A stretch of 64,000 nt of DNA from Pseudotabrizicola alkalilacus (lineage in GTDB: Bacteria; Pseudomonadota; Alphaproteobacteria; Rhodobacterales; Rhodobacteraceae): NCBI RefSeq assembly GCF_003443995.1, contig NZ_QWEY01000005.1, positions 62,001 to 126,000 on the forward strand. Direction: 5' to 3'. Positions within the stretch are counted from its first letter, which is position 1, and each line of letters starts with the position of its first letter. A model generated the notes under the pieces. That model searched no databases. It was not told the origin of the DNA and was given only the letters and a program-made list of their open reading frames with translations. Shown here piece by piece: positions 18,070 through 26,557 of this stretch. Both the position numbers and the translations under genes were made by a program.

Positions 18070-18089
18070 CCCCCGGCCAGTGGCGGGGG
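18070..18089 (+). terminator. Hairpin between soxA and soxB
   Basis: CCCCCG and CGGGGG form a perfect 6-bp stem around an 8-base loop, starting 8 bases after the soxA stop. No T-run follows, so it is more likely a message-processing or stability element than a full terminator. The 112-bp soxA-soxB gap is the longest inside the structural operon. Confidence 0.45.
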
Positions 18090-18174
18090 ACATCACCCAA
18101 CCAAAAACGACCGGCAAAGTTGACCGCGCCCGTTCGCGCGCGTTGTTGCCATGCCTCCAGACAAGGACACGCCG

Positions 18175-19866
18175 ATGATCAGCCGCCGCGAATTTTTGCA
18201 AGCCAGCCTCGCCGCCACGGCCATCGTCGGTGCCTCGGGCTTTGGCAACTGGTCCCGCCTCGCCGCACAACAGGCGCTGACCGAAGGTCAGTTGTTGCAG
18301 TTTGACGATTTCGGCAACGTGACGCTGATCCACATCACCGATATTCACGCCCAGCTCAAGCCGATCTGGTTCCGCGAACCGGAACGGAACATCGGGGTGG
18401 GCGAGGCCACGGGCAAACCGCCGCATGTGGTGGGCAGCGCGTTTCTGGACATGTTCAACATCACCCCCGGCACGCCTGAGGCCTATGCGCTGACGCATGA
18501 GGATTTCGTGGCACTGGGCAAGACCTATGGCAAGATGGGCGGCATGGACCGCGTGGCCACAGTGGTCAAATCCATCCGCGCCGCCCGCCCGGACGCGCTG
18601 TTGCTTGATGGCGGCGACACATGGCACGGCTCGATGACCAGTCTTCTGACCAAGGGGCAGGATATGGTCAACGTGATGAACGCGCTGACCCCCGATGCCA
18701 TGACCAGCCATTGGGAATGGACCTTTGGCACCCAACGCGTGCAGGAAATCGTCGAAAATCTGCCCTTTGCCTTTCTTGGTGCCAATATCTTTGACGCGGA
18801 ATGGGATGAACCCGCTTTCGAGCCCTACAAGATCTTTGAGCGTGCAGGCACCCGCATCGCCGTGATCGGTCAGGCCTTCCCCTACATGCCCATCGCCAAT
18901 CCGCGCTGGATTTTCCCCGAATATTCGTTCGGCATCCGCGAAGAGCGGATGCAAGAGGTGGTGAACGAGGTCCGTGCCGCCGGGGTCGATCTGGTGGTCT
19001 GCCTGTCGCACAACGGCTTTGACGTCGATCAGAAAATGGCCTCCCGCGTGCAGGGGATCGACGTGATCCTGACCGGCCACACTCATGACGCCATTCCCGA
19101 ACCGGTTCTGGTCGGCCAGACCATCCTGATCGCCTCGGGCTCCAACGGCAAATTCGTCTCCCGCGTTGATCTGGATGTGCGTGATGGCAAGATGATGGGC
19201 TTCCGCCACAAGCTGATCCCGATCTTCTCGGACGTGATCACCCCCGATCCCGACATGGCCGCGCTGATCGACGCCGAACGCGCACCGTTCAAGGACCAGC
19301 TTGAGGAAAAGATCGGCACCACCGAATCCCTGCTCTACCGCCGGGGCAATTTCCAGGGCACCTGGGATGACCTGATCTGCGACGCGGTGCGCTCCGAGCG
19401 CGATGCGCAAATCGCCCTGTCCCCCGGCGTGCGCTGGGGGCCGTCGCTGTTGCCCGGCGATGACATCACCCGCGAAGACATCCACAATGTCACCTCGATG
19501 ACCTATGGCCAGGTCTACCGCACCGAAATGACCGGCGAGACGTTGCACACTGTGCTGGAAGACGTCGCCGACAACCTGTTCAACACCGACCCATACTATC
19601 AGCAGGGCGGCGACATGGTCCGCATCGGCGGCATGGGCTTTACCATTGATGTCTCCAAACCGATCGGCAGCCGCATCTCCAACCTTGCCCTGACCGATAC
19701 GGGCGAGGCGATTGATGCCGCAAAATCCTACACCGTTGCCGGCTGGGCATCGGTGAACGAAGGCACGACCGGCCCGCAAATCTGGGATGTGGTCGAAGCC
19801 CATATCCGCAAGCTCGGCAGCGTCAGGCTGGACCCCAACACCTCGGTCTCCGTGACCGGCCTTTAG
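18175..19866 (+). CDS. soxB: SoxB, dimanganese thiosulfohydrolase
   Basis: A 563-residue periplasmic enzyme of the 5'-nucleotidase/metallophosphatase fold with a twin-arginine signal (ISRREFLQASLAATA). Metal-binding segments are visible: HITDIHAQLKP, LLDGGDTWHGS, GANIFD, CLSHNGFDVD and TGHTHDAIPEP. It hydrolyses the terminal sulfate from the SoxY-bound intermediate. AAGGACA precedes the ATG at 18175; an upstream ATG at 18151 is less likely. Length is normal for SoxB. Confidence 0.95.
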   Translation: MISRREFLQASLAATAIVGASGFGNWSRLAAQQALTEGQLLQFDDFGNVTLIHITDIHAQLKPIWFREPERNIGVGEATGKPPHVVGSAFLDMFNITPGTPEAYALTHEDFVALGKTYGKMGGMDRVATVVKSIRAARPDALLLDGGDTWHGSMTSLLTKGQDMVNVMNALTPDAMTSHWEWTFGTQRVQEIVENLPFAFLGANIFDAEWDEPAFEPYKIFERAGTRIAVIGQAFPYMPIANPRWIFPEYSFGIREERMQEVVNEVRAAGVDLVVCLSHNGFDVDQKMASRVQGIDVILTGHTHDAIPEPVLVGQTILIASGSNGKFVSRVDLDVRDGKMMGFRHKLIPIFSDVITPDPDMAALIDAERAPFKDQLEEKIGTTESLLYRRGNFQGTWDDLICDAVRSERDAQIALSPGVRWGPSLLPGDDITREDIHNVTSMTYGQVYRTEMTGETLHTVLEDVADNLFNTDPYYQQGGDMVRIGGMGFTIDVSKPIGSRISNLALTDTGEAIDAAKSYTVAGWASVNEGTTGPQIWDVVEAHIRKLGSVRLDPNTSVSVTGL

Positions 19867-19888
19867 AAACAACAGGAGCGTTCGCCAC

Positions 19889-21154
19889 ATGACCGACGAA
19901 CCCAATATCAACCCCTCTCGCCGCACCTTCCTGCGTGGCAGCGCCGCCGCCGGTGCGGGGCTGATGGCCACCGCCGCCCATGCCCAGACCGCCGATCCGC
20001 TGATCACCGAAGTGCAGGATTACGCATCAGGCTTTGGCGATCCGGTCGATGCAGCGCCCTACGGCACCCCGATCAGCCACGAGGCGCATGTCGTGCGCCG
20101 CAATGTCGAATGGCTGACCGAAAGCCCGGTCAGTTCCATCAACTTCACCCCGATCCACGCGCTCGAAGGCACGATCACCCCGCAGGGCTGTGCGTTTGAA
20201 CGCCACCATTCGGGCGCGATCGACATGACCAAACAAGACTACCGCCTGATGATCAACGGGCTGGTCGACCGTCCGCTGGTCTTCACCTTCGAAGACCTGA
20301 TGCGCTTTCCCCGCCACATCACCACCGCGTTTTGCGAATGCGCGGCCAATGGCGGCATGGAATGGGGCGGCGCTCAGCTCGAAGGCTGCCAGTTCACCCA
20401 AGGCATGATCCACAACATGGAATACACCGGCGTCATGCTGCGTGACCTGCTGGCCGAGGCGGGCGTGCAGACGGCAGGAAAATGGGTCTATGTCGAAGGC
20501 CACGACGCATCCTCCAACGGCCGCTCGATCCCGCTGGAAAAGGCGCTGGATGATGTGATGGTCGCCTTTTTTGCCAATGGCGAGGCGCTGCGCAAGGAAC
20601 ACGGCTACCCGGTCCGGCTGGTCGTGCCGGGATGGGAAGGCAACATGTGGGTCAAATGGATCCGCCGCATTGCCGTCTATGATCAGGCCGTCGAAGGGCG
20701 CGAGGAAACCTCGAAATACACCGACCTGATGCCGGACGGACGCGCGCGCAAATGGACATGGGTGATGGACGCCAAATCCGTCATCACCTCGCCCAGCCCA
20801 CAGGCTCCGATCCGCCATGGCGCAGGCCCTCTGGTGATCACCGGGCTGGCGTGGAGCGGCAATGGCCGCGTCACCCGCGTTGATGTGTCCACCGATGGTG
20901 GCAACACATGGGCCCCCGCCCGCATTTCGGGCGATGCGAAATCAAAGGCGCTGACCCGGTTCCACCATGACATGAACTGGGACGGGTCCGAGATGTTCAT
21001 CCTGTCGCGTGCGGTCGATGAAACCGGCTATGTCCAGCCCACCAAACAGGCGCTGCGCGACATCCGCGGCACCAACAACGTTTACCACAACAACGCCATC
21101 CAGGTCTGGTGGGTGCGCGCTGACGGAGAGGTCGAGAATGTCGAAATCGCCTGA
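19889..21154 (+). CDS. soxC: SoxC, molybdopterin subunit of sulfane dehydrogenase
   Basis: A 421-residue protein of the sulfite-oxidase family with a Tat signal (NPSRRTFLRGSAAAGAG). The molybdenum-ligand region is FCECAANGG, and the C-terminal dimerisation domain follows (about residues 305-415, with VDVSTDGGNTWAPA). With SoxD it removes six electrons from the sulfane sulfur on SoxY, so organisms with soxCD oxidise thiosulfate fully to sulfate without sulfur globules. Its end overlaps soxD by 17 bases. Confidence 0.95.
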   Translation: MTDEPNINPSRRTFLRGSAAAGAGLMATAAHAQTADPLITEVQDYASGFGDPVDAAPYGTPISHEAHVVRRNVEWLTESPVSSINFTPIHALEGTITPQGCAFERHHSGAIDMTKQDYRLMINGLVDRPLVFTFEDLMRFPRHITTAFCECAANGGMEWGGAQLEGCQFTQGMIHNMEYTGVMLRDLLAEAGVQTAGKWVYVEGHDASSNGRSIPLEKALDDVMVAFFANGEALRKEHGYPVRLVVPGWEGNMWVKWIRRIAVYDQAVEGREETSKYTDLMPDGRARKWTWVMDAKSVITSPSPQAPIRHGAGPLVITGLAWSGNGRVTRVDVSTDGGNTWAPARISGDAKSKALTRFHHDMNWDGSEMFILSRAVDETGYVQPTKQALRDIRGTNNVYHNNAIQVWWVRADGEVENVEIA

Positions 21155-22517
21155 GTTCCCGACGATCCTTGCAGTCACCGGCTGGGCCACCGCCGCTACT
21201 GTCGCTGCCTTTGTCATGGCCAACACCGGGCACGCCCCGGGCGAGGCTGTGGGCGTTCCCATGGGGTCCGCCAGTGCCGAAGCATCCCCGGTAACAGACA
21301 CGGTCGCAGAGGCCGAGGTCGTTCCGGCCCCGGCCGCAACAGCCGAGGCCCCCACGACCGCCCCGGCTGCTGAAATCATCCTTGCACAAGCAGCCCCCGA
21401 ACCGACAGCGACCGGGTCGATTGCCCCCGCCGCAGCAGAGCATCCGTCCATGCCCGCAAACCCGCTGGGCCTTGGCCGCGCAGCCCTTTCCGAAGAAATC
21501 GACGCCTGGGATGTGGCGGTGCTGCCCGATGGCACCGGGCTGCCTGTAGGCTCCGGCGATGTCGAAACCGGCGACGAAGTGTTTGCCGCCAATTGCGCCT
21601 CGTGCCACGGCGACTTTGCCGAAGGTCTCGACAGCTGGCCCGTGCTGGCGGGGGGCGACAACTCCCTCACCGACCCGCGTCCGGTCAAGACCGTGGGCAG
21701 CTACTGGCCCTATCTCTCCACCGTGTTCGATTACGTCCACCGCTCGATGCCCTTTGGCAGCGCGCAGACCCTGACACCCGACGATACCTACGCGATCACG
21801 GCGTTTCTGTTGTATTCGAACGGCATCGTCGAGGATGACTTTGTTCTGACCAACGAAAACTTCACCTCCATCGTGATGCCCAACGCCGACGGTTTCTATC
21901 CCGATGACCGGGCGCAGACCGAATACCCGCTCTTCACGGGCGAGCCCTGCATGGAAAACTGCCTGCCCGGCACACCGCAGGTCACCAAACGCGCCATTGA
22001 CCTCAAGGTGACGCCGACCGATGCAGACGGCAAACCCGCCGGAACCCTGCCGGTCCTGTCGGATGCCCCTGCGATCCCGGCCGTAGTGCAGGTCGCAGCC
22101 GACGAAGCGCCCGCCGTGCCAGAGCCGGTCGCCGAAGCTGCGCCAGTGGCTGAAGCCCCGGCAGAATCTGCTCCGGTGGAAACTGCAGCCGCTGACCCGG
22201 CCCTGATTGCCGCAGGCGCCACAGTGTTCAAGAAATGCTCTTCCTGCCACAAGGTTGGCGAGGGCGCGAAAAATGCGGTTGGCCCCACCCTGAACGGCAT
22301 CGTTGGCCACGACGCGGGCACCGTCGAGGGCTTCAAGTACTCCAACCCGCTTTTGGCCATGGCCGAGGCCGGTCTGGTCTGGGACGAAGCAAATCTCAAC
22401 GCTTTCCTGGAAAACCCGCGCAGCTTCATGAAGGGCACCAGAATGGCCTTTGCCGGCCTGAAATCCGAAGACGAGCGCAGCGCGGTGATCGCCTATCTGG
22501 CCAGCCTCGGAGGTTGA
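21138..22517 (+). CDS. soxD: SoxD, dihaem cytochrome c subunit of sulfane dehydrogenase
   Basis: A 459-residue protein. An uncleaved-looking helix (FPTILAVTGWATAATVAAFV) is followed by a long Ala/Pro/Glu-rich tether, a first cytochrome domain with C153-ASC-H, a second Ala/Pro/Glu-rich linker (about residues 310-355) and a second cytochrome domain with C367-SSC-H. Electrons from SoxC pass to the respiratory chain through these haems. The ATG at 21138 lies inside the end of soxC, so the two genes are probably translationally coupled. Confidence 0.93.
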   Translation: MSKSPEFPTILAVTGWATAATVAAFVMANTGHAPGEAVGVPMGSASAEASPVTDTVAEAEVVPAPAATAEAPTTAPAAEIILAQAAPEPTATGSIAPAAAEHPSMPANPLGLGRAALSEEIDAWDVAVLPDGTGLPVGSGDVETGDEVFAANCASCHGDFAEGLDSWPVLAGGDNSLTDPRPVKTVGSYWPYLSTVFDYVHRSMPFGSAQTLTPDDTYAITAFLLYSNGIVEDDFVLTNENFTSIVMPNADGFYPDDRAQTEYPLFTGEPCMENCLPGTPQVTKRAIDLKVTPTDADGKPAGTLPVLSDAPAIPAVVQVAADEAPAVPEPVAEAAPVAEAPAESAPVETAAADPALIAAGATVFKKCSSCHKVGEGAKNAVGPTLNGIVGHDAGTVEGFKYSNPLLAMAEAGLVWDEANLNAFLENPRSFMKGTRMAFAGLKSEDERSAVIAYLASLGG

Positions 22518-22523
22518 CCGGGA

Positions 22524-23228
22524 ATGGCGCGGCGACAGCTCCTTGCTTTGGTGTTCTGTGCGGTCCATGCCGCACCGCTCGCCGCAGAGAGTATCGGTGA
22601 CCCGACGCGCGGTGCCACGCTCTTTGACCGCCAATGCAAGGCGTGCCACCAGATCGGCGCAGGGGCGACCAACCGTGTCGGCCCCGTTCTCAGCAACCTT
22701 TTCGGGCGCAAGGCCGGAGCCGTGCCCGACTTCAAATACTCCAAACCCCTGACCCGCATGGGTGCGGACGGCCTGATCTGGACCTTGCAAACGCTTGACG
22801 CCTATATCGAAAACCCAAAAGCGCTGGTCTCCGGCACCCGCATGAACTACCGCGGCATGGCCGACGCGACCGCCCGTGCCGATCTGATCGCCTTTCTGCG
22901 CGACTATTCCGACCAGCCGCAAAACATCCCCGAATCCGAACCCACTGCGCGCAAGACCGCGCCCGCGCTCGACCCCGCCATTCTGGCGATCGAGGGCGAC
23001 CCGGAATACGGCGCGTATCTTTCTTCGGAATGCTCCACCTGCCACCGCCGCGACGGCACCGATGACGGCATTCCGTCCATCACCCAATGGCCACCTGAGG
23101 ATTTCGTGGTCGCCATGCACGCCTACAAAGCCAAGCTGCGCCCGCATCCTGTCATGCAGATGATGGCCAGCCGCCTGTCGAACGATGAAATCGCCGCGCT
23201 CGCGGCCTATTTCGCCACGCTTGAATAA
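22524..23228 (+). CDS. soxE: SoxE, dihaem c-type cytochrome
   Basis: A 234-residue periplasmic cytochrome with a short Sec signal (MARRQLLALVFCAVHAAPLAA) and two haem sites, C38-KAC-H and C170-STC-H. The first half resembles the C-terminal cytochrome domain of SoxD (VGPVLSNLFGRKAGAVPDFKYSKP against its VGPTLNGIVG and EGFKYSNP). SoxE is the electron partner of flavoprotein SoxF in Paracoccus and is not essential for the core thiosulfate reaction. It starts six bases after soxD. Confidence 0.9.
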   Translation: MARRQLLALVFCAVHAAPLAAESIGDPTRGATLFDRQCKACHQIGAGATNRVGPVLSNLFGRKAGAVPDFKYSKPLTRMGADGLIWTLQTLDAYIENPKALVSGTRMNYRGMADATARADLIAFLRDYSDQPQNIPESEPTARKTAPALDPAILAIEGDPEYGAYLSSECSTCHRRDGTDDGIPSITQWPPEDFVVAMHAYKAKLRPHPVMQMMASRLSNDEIAALAAYFATLE

Positions 23229-23280
23229 CCCGAGGAGCGGCCGAACCGCCCCCGTTCATAGTCCTAGGGAGGAACCCACA

Positions 23281-24546
23281 ATGATCCTGAACAGACGTCA
23301 CGTCATCGGCACCGGCTTTGCCACTGCCGCACTTTTGTCGGCCCCGATGGTCTGGGGACAAGCCAAACCGCGCGTTGTGGTCATCGGCGGCGGCGCAGGC
23401 GGGGCCACCGCCGCGCGCTATCTGGCCAAGGACAGCGCGGGCGGGCTTGACGTCACCCTGATCGAGGCCAACCCGATCTACACCACCTGCTTTTTCTCGA
23501 ACCTCTACCTCGGCGGCTTCCGCGAGTTTGAATCGCTGCAACACAGCTACGACGGCATTGCCGCTGGCGGCGTCACGGTCATCAACGACATGGCCACTGG
23601 CGTGGACCGCGCCGCGAAAACCGTCACGCTGGCGGGTGGGCAGACCGTGCCCTACGACCGGCTGATCTTGTCGCCCGGTATCGACTTCCGCGATGGGGCC
23701 GTGCCCGGCTGGTCCGCCGATGAACACGCCGACATCATGCCGCACGCCTACAAGGCCGGGCCGCAGACCCAGCTTCTGAAATCCATGGTCGAGTCCATGC
23801 CACAGGGCGGCACCTTTGCCATGATCGCCCCGCCCAACCCTTACCGCTGCCCCCCCGGCCCCTATGAGCGGGTCAGCATGGTCGCGCATCTGCTGAAACA
23901 GACCAACCCCACCGCCAAGATCCTTGTGCTTGATCCAAAGGACAACTTCTCGAAACGGGCGTTGTTCGAGGAAGGCTGGGGTAGACATTATGACGGGATG
24001 ATCGACTGGGTCGGCCCCGAGTTTGGCGGCGGCGCGGTCGAGGTTCGCCCCGACACGATGGAAATCCTGGTTGAGGGTGAGGTGCAAAAGGTTGATGTCT
24101 GCAATGTCATTCCGGGCCAGATTGCGGGCAAGATCGCTGCCATCGCCGGGGTCACGGACGACTCGGGCTGGGCTCCGGTTCACCCCGACAGCATGAAATC
24201 CCGGACCGATGAAAACGTCTATGTGCTGGGCGATTCCAGTGCGCAGGGCGATATGCCGAAATCCGGCTATTCTGCCAATTCGCAGGCCAAAGTGGCCGCC
24301 ATGTCAATCCGGGGCGAGCTGCTTGGGTCCAAGGTGTTTCCGGCGAAATACTCCAACACCTGCTGGTCCCTGATCGCGCCGGAAGACGGGGTAAAGGTCG
24401 GGGCATCCTACGAGCCCACGCCGGAAAAGATCGCTTCGGTCGAAAGCTTCATCAGCGCCACCGGCGAAGATGCCGCCCTGCGCAAGGTGACCTATGAGGA
24501 AAGCCTCGGCTGGTACTCCGGCATCACCGCCGACATGTTCGGCTGA
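23281..24546 (+). CDS. soxF: SoxF, FAD-containing sulfide dehydrogenase flavoprotein
   Basis: A 421-residue protein with a Tat-like signal (LNRRHVIGTGFATAALL) and an FAD-binding GGGAGGATAARYL near residue 40. Redox cysteines of the flavocytochrome c sulfide dehydrogenase family are in YTTCFFSN and in the C-terminal NTCWSLIAP. Together with SoxE it oxidises sulfide in the periplasm and can reactivate the Sox system. CTAGGGAGGAACC precedes the ATG. A strong hairpin follows the gene. Confidence 0.92.
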   Translation: MILNRRHVIGTGFATAALLSAPMVWGQAKPRVVVIGGGAGGATAARYLAKDSAGGLDVTLIEANPIYTTCFFSNLYLGGFREFESLQHSYDGIAAGGVTVINDMATGVDRAAKTVTLAGGQTVPYDRLILSPGIDFRDGAVPGWSADEHADIMPHAYKAGPQTQLLKSMVESMPQGGTFAMIAPPNPYRCPPGPYERVSMVAHLLKQTNPTAKILVLDPKDNFSKRALFEEGWGRHYDGMIDWVGPEFGGGAVEVRPDTMEILVEGEVQKVDVCNVIPGQIAGKIAAIAGVTDDSGWAPVHPDSMKSRTDENVYVLGDSSAQGDMPKSGYSANSQAKVAAMSIRGELLGSKVFPAKYSNTCWSLIAPEDGVKVGASYEPTPEKIASVESFISATGEDAALRKVTYEESLGWYSGITADMFG

Positions 24547-24564
24547 CATGGCCCTGCGCCTGCT

Positions 24565-24587
24565 GGCGGGCACCTGTGGTGCCCGCC
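24565..24587 (+). terminator. Strong hairpin between soxF and soxG
   Basis: A perfect 10-bp stem (GGCGGGCACC / GGTGCCCGCC) with a TGT loop starts 19 bases after the soxF stop and is followed by TGTCATTCTTT. It could act as a partial terminator that lowers soxGH expression relative to soxXYZABCDEF. Confidence 0.65.
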
Positions 24588-24610
24588 TGTCATTCTTTGA
24601 AAGGTCCGCC

Positions 24611-25522
24611 ATGCTCACCCGTCGCCATATCCTTGCCTCGGCCGCCGCCGCTCTGGGGCTGCCGTTTGCACCCCGTCGGCTCTGGGCGTCGTCCAGCCTC
24701 ACGCTGGGGTCGATGCAGATCGACACCCTGTCTGACGGCAATCTGGTGCTGCCGGGCGACTTCATTCTGGGCGGCATGCCGCAACAGGAAATGGCGCAGA
24801 TCGTGGCCGCCTATGGCCTGCCGACCGATCAGCTGACGCCGCCCTGCAATGTCACCCTGATGCGCGACGGCACCAACACCGTGTTGTTCGATGTCGGTGC
24901 CGGTCCCGACTTTCAGCCATCGGCGGGCAAACTGGCCGAGGCGCTGGATGCCGCAGGACTGACCGCCGATGACATCACCCATGTCGTCTTTACCCATGCC
25001 CACCCCGATCATCTTTGGGGTCTGCTGGATGACTTTGACGAACTGGTATTTGCCAATGCCGAATACCTGATCGGTCAGGCGGAATTCGACTACTGGACCG
25101 ACCCGAACACCGTCTCTACCATCGGCGAGGCGCGCACCACGTTTGCCATCGGTGCCGCACGCCGCCTGACGGCCATTGCCGACACCTTGCGTTTTGTCGC
25201 GGATGGCGAAGAAATCCTGCCCGGCATCGCCGCACGGGCTACCCCCGGCCACACGCCGGGCCACATGTCTTATGAACTGCGCGCCGGGGCAGACTCGGCG
25301 ATGGTGGTGGGCGATGCGCTTGGGAATCACCACGTCGCCTTTGAACGGCCCGACTGGGCCTCCGGCTCGGATCAGGACAAAGACCTCGCTGCCACAACCC
25401 GGCTGGCGCTGCTTGACCAGATCAGCACTGCCCGGATGCGGCTGATCGGCTTTCACCTGCCCGGTGGCGGCATTGGCCACGCCGAAAAATCGGGCGACGG
25501 CTACAGGTTCATCGCAGAATGA
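24611..25522 (+). CDS. soxG: SoxG, exported metallo-beta-lactamase-fold protein
   Basis: A 303-residue protein with a Tat-like signal (LTRRHILASAAAALG) and an intact metallo-beta-lactamase metal motif, THAHPDH, followed by the later ligands in PGHTPGHMSY and VVGDALGN, and FHLPG near the end. Enzymes of this fold hydrolyse a wide range of substrates; SoxG's role in sulfur metabolism is not settled. AAAGGTCC precedes the ATG at 24611, chosen over an in-frame ATG inside soxF. Its end overlaps soxH by four bases. Confidence 0.88.
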   Translation: MLTRRHILASAAAALGLPFAPRRLWASSSLTLGSMQIDTLSDGNLVLPGDFILGGMPQQEMAQIVAAYGLPTDQLTPPCNVTLMRDGTNTVLFDVGAGPDFQPSAGKLAEALDAAGLTADDITHVVFTHAHPDHLWGLLDDFDELVFANAEYLIGQAEFDYWTDPNTVSTIGEARTTFAIGAARRLTAIADTLRFVADGEEILPGIAARATPGHTPGHMSYELRAGADSAMVVGDALGNHHVAFERPDWASGSDQDKDLAATTRLALLDQISTARMRLIGFHLPGGGIGHAEKSGDGYRFIAE

Positions 25523-26463
25523 CCCGCGCCGCCATTCTCGCCCTGCTGCTCGCCACCCCGGCCGTTGCGTCAGAGGATATTCCCGACCAGTATCCGCAAT
25601 CCGTGCTGTATTCCAAACCGGTCGAGGTGATCCCGCATGTGTTTTCGGCCATCGGGGCCACCGCCCCGCCGACCTATGAAAACGCGGGCCACAACAACAA
25701 CCTATCCTTCATCATCACCGGCGACGGTGTGATCGTGGTCAACGCGGGGGCCAGTTCCAGACTGGCGCAGGCGCTGCATGATGAAATCAAGGCGATCACC
25801 GATCAGCCGGTGAAACTGGTGATCAATGAAAACGGTCAGGGTCATGCCATGCTTGGCAACGGCTATTGGGCCGGGCAGGGGGTGCCGATCCTCGCCCATG
25901 CCGAAGCGGCGGCGGAGTTTGAGGATGGCAGCGCGCAGGATCTGGCCAGCCTGCACCGTTACGCGCGCGAAAATGCCGAAGGCACGGTGATCGCCCTGCC
26001 AACCGAAACCTTCACCGACACAAAGACCATCACCATGGGCGATGTCACGCTTGATGTGCTGCACCTTGGCCCGGCCCATTCCCCCGGCGATACGCAGGTA
26101 TGGATCGCGCAATGGGGTATCATGATTGCGGGCGACATCGCGTTCCATGAACGCATGCCCCCGATTTTTGAGGGCACTTGCACCGCCTGCTGGATTGAAA
26201 CATGGGATACAGCGCTGATGCCGCTGAACCCGACCTATGTGATCCCCGGCCATGGCCATCCGACCAACCTTGCACAAGTCACCCGCTATACCCGCGACTA
26301 CCTGCTGGACCTGCGCAGCAAGATCGCGACCCATCTGGAAAACGGCGGAGATCTGGCCGAGGCCTATTATGTCGATCAGTCGCAATGGCGGCATCTCGAC
26401 ACGTTCGAAGAACTGGCCACCAAAAATGCGGGCGTCGTCTATGCCGAGATGGAATTCGAATAG
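25519..26463 (+). CDS. soxH: SoxH, metallo-beta-lactamase-fold protein with degenerate metal motif
   Basis: A 314-residue exported protein (signal MTRAAILALLLATPAVAS). It has the metallo-beta-lactamase fold, but the usual HxHxDH after the VIN strand is replaced by ENGQGHA, so three or four first-site ligands are gone. Later features remain: GPAHSPGDTQ, AGDIAFHE and VIPGHGHP. It may bind one metal, or act non-hydrolytically. In Paracoccus soxH is not required for thiosulfate growth. The ATG overlaps the soxG stop, and it is the last gene of the sox operon. Confidence 0.85.
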   Translation: MTRAAILALLLATPAVASEDIPDQYPQSVLYSKPVEVIPHVFSAIGATAPPTYENAGHNNNLSFIITGDGVIVVNAGASSRLAQALHDEIKAITDQPVKLVINENGQGHAMLGNGYWAGQGVPILAHAEAAAEFEDGSAQDLASLHRYARENAEGTVIALPTETFTDTKTITMGDVTLDVLHLGPAHSPGDTQVWIAQWGIMIAGDIAFHERMPPIFEGTCTACWIETWDTALMPLNPTYVIPGHGHPTNLAQVTRYTRDYLLDLRSKIATHLENGGDLAEAYYVDQSQWRHLDTFEELATKNAGVVYAEMEFE

Positions 26464-26474
26464 GGCCTGCGGGG

Positions 26475-26556
26475 GCAAACGTTAAAAATCAGTTAAAATG
26501 CCAAGGTCAAGTCATTGATAGAAAAGGGAATGTCCTCTTGTAACACAGGGGGCAAT
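26475..26556. repeat. Copy A of an approximately 80-bp intergenic repeat
   Basis: This AT-rich stretch between the convergent soxH and YeeE genes matches a second copy at 62408-62489. Shared blocks in the same order are GTTAAA, AAGG, TCAAGTC[A/G]TTGAT, AAAAG, GTCCT and GTAACACAGGGGG. On the minus strand it contains TTGACC with a 17-base spacer to TTTTAA, a promoter-like pair. A small hairpin (GGCAAT / ATTGCC) overlapping the YeeE stop abuts it. Confidence 0.7.
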
Positions 26557-26557
26557 C

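Noticed and set aside
20997-23147. Minus-strand 716-codon open frame
   Set aside because: It covers soxD and soxE in antisense; the haem motifs on the plus strand show which is real.
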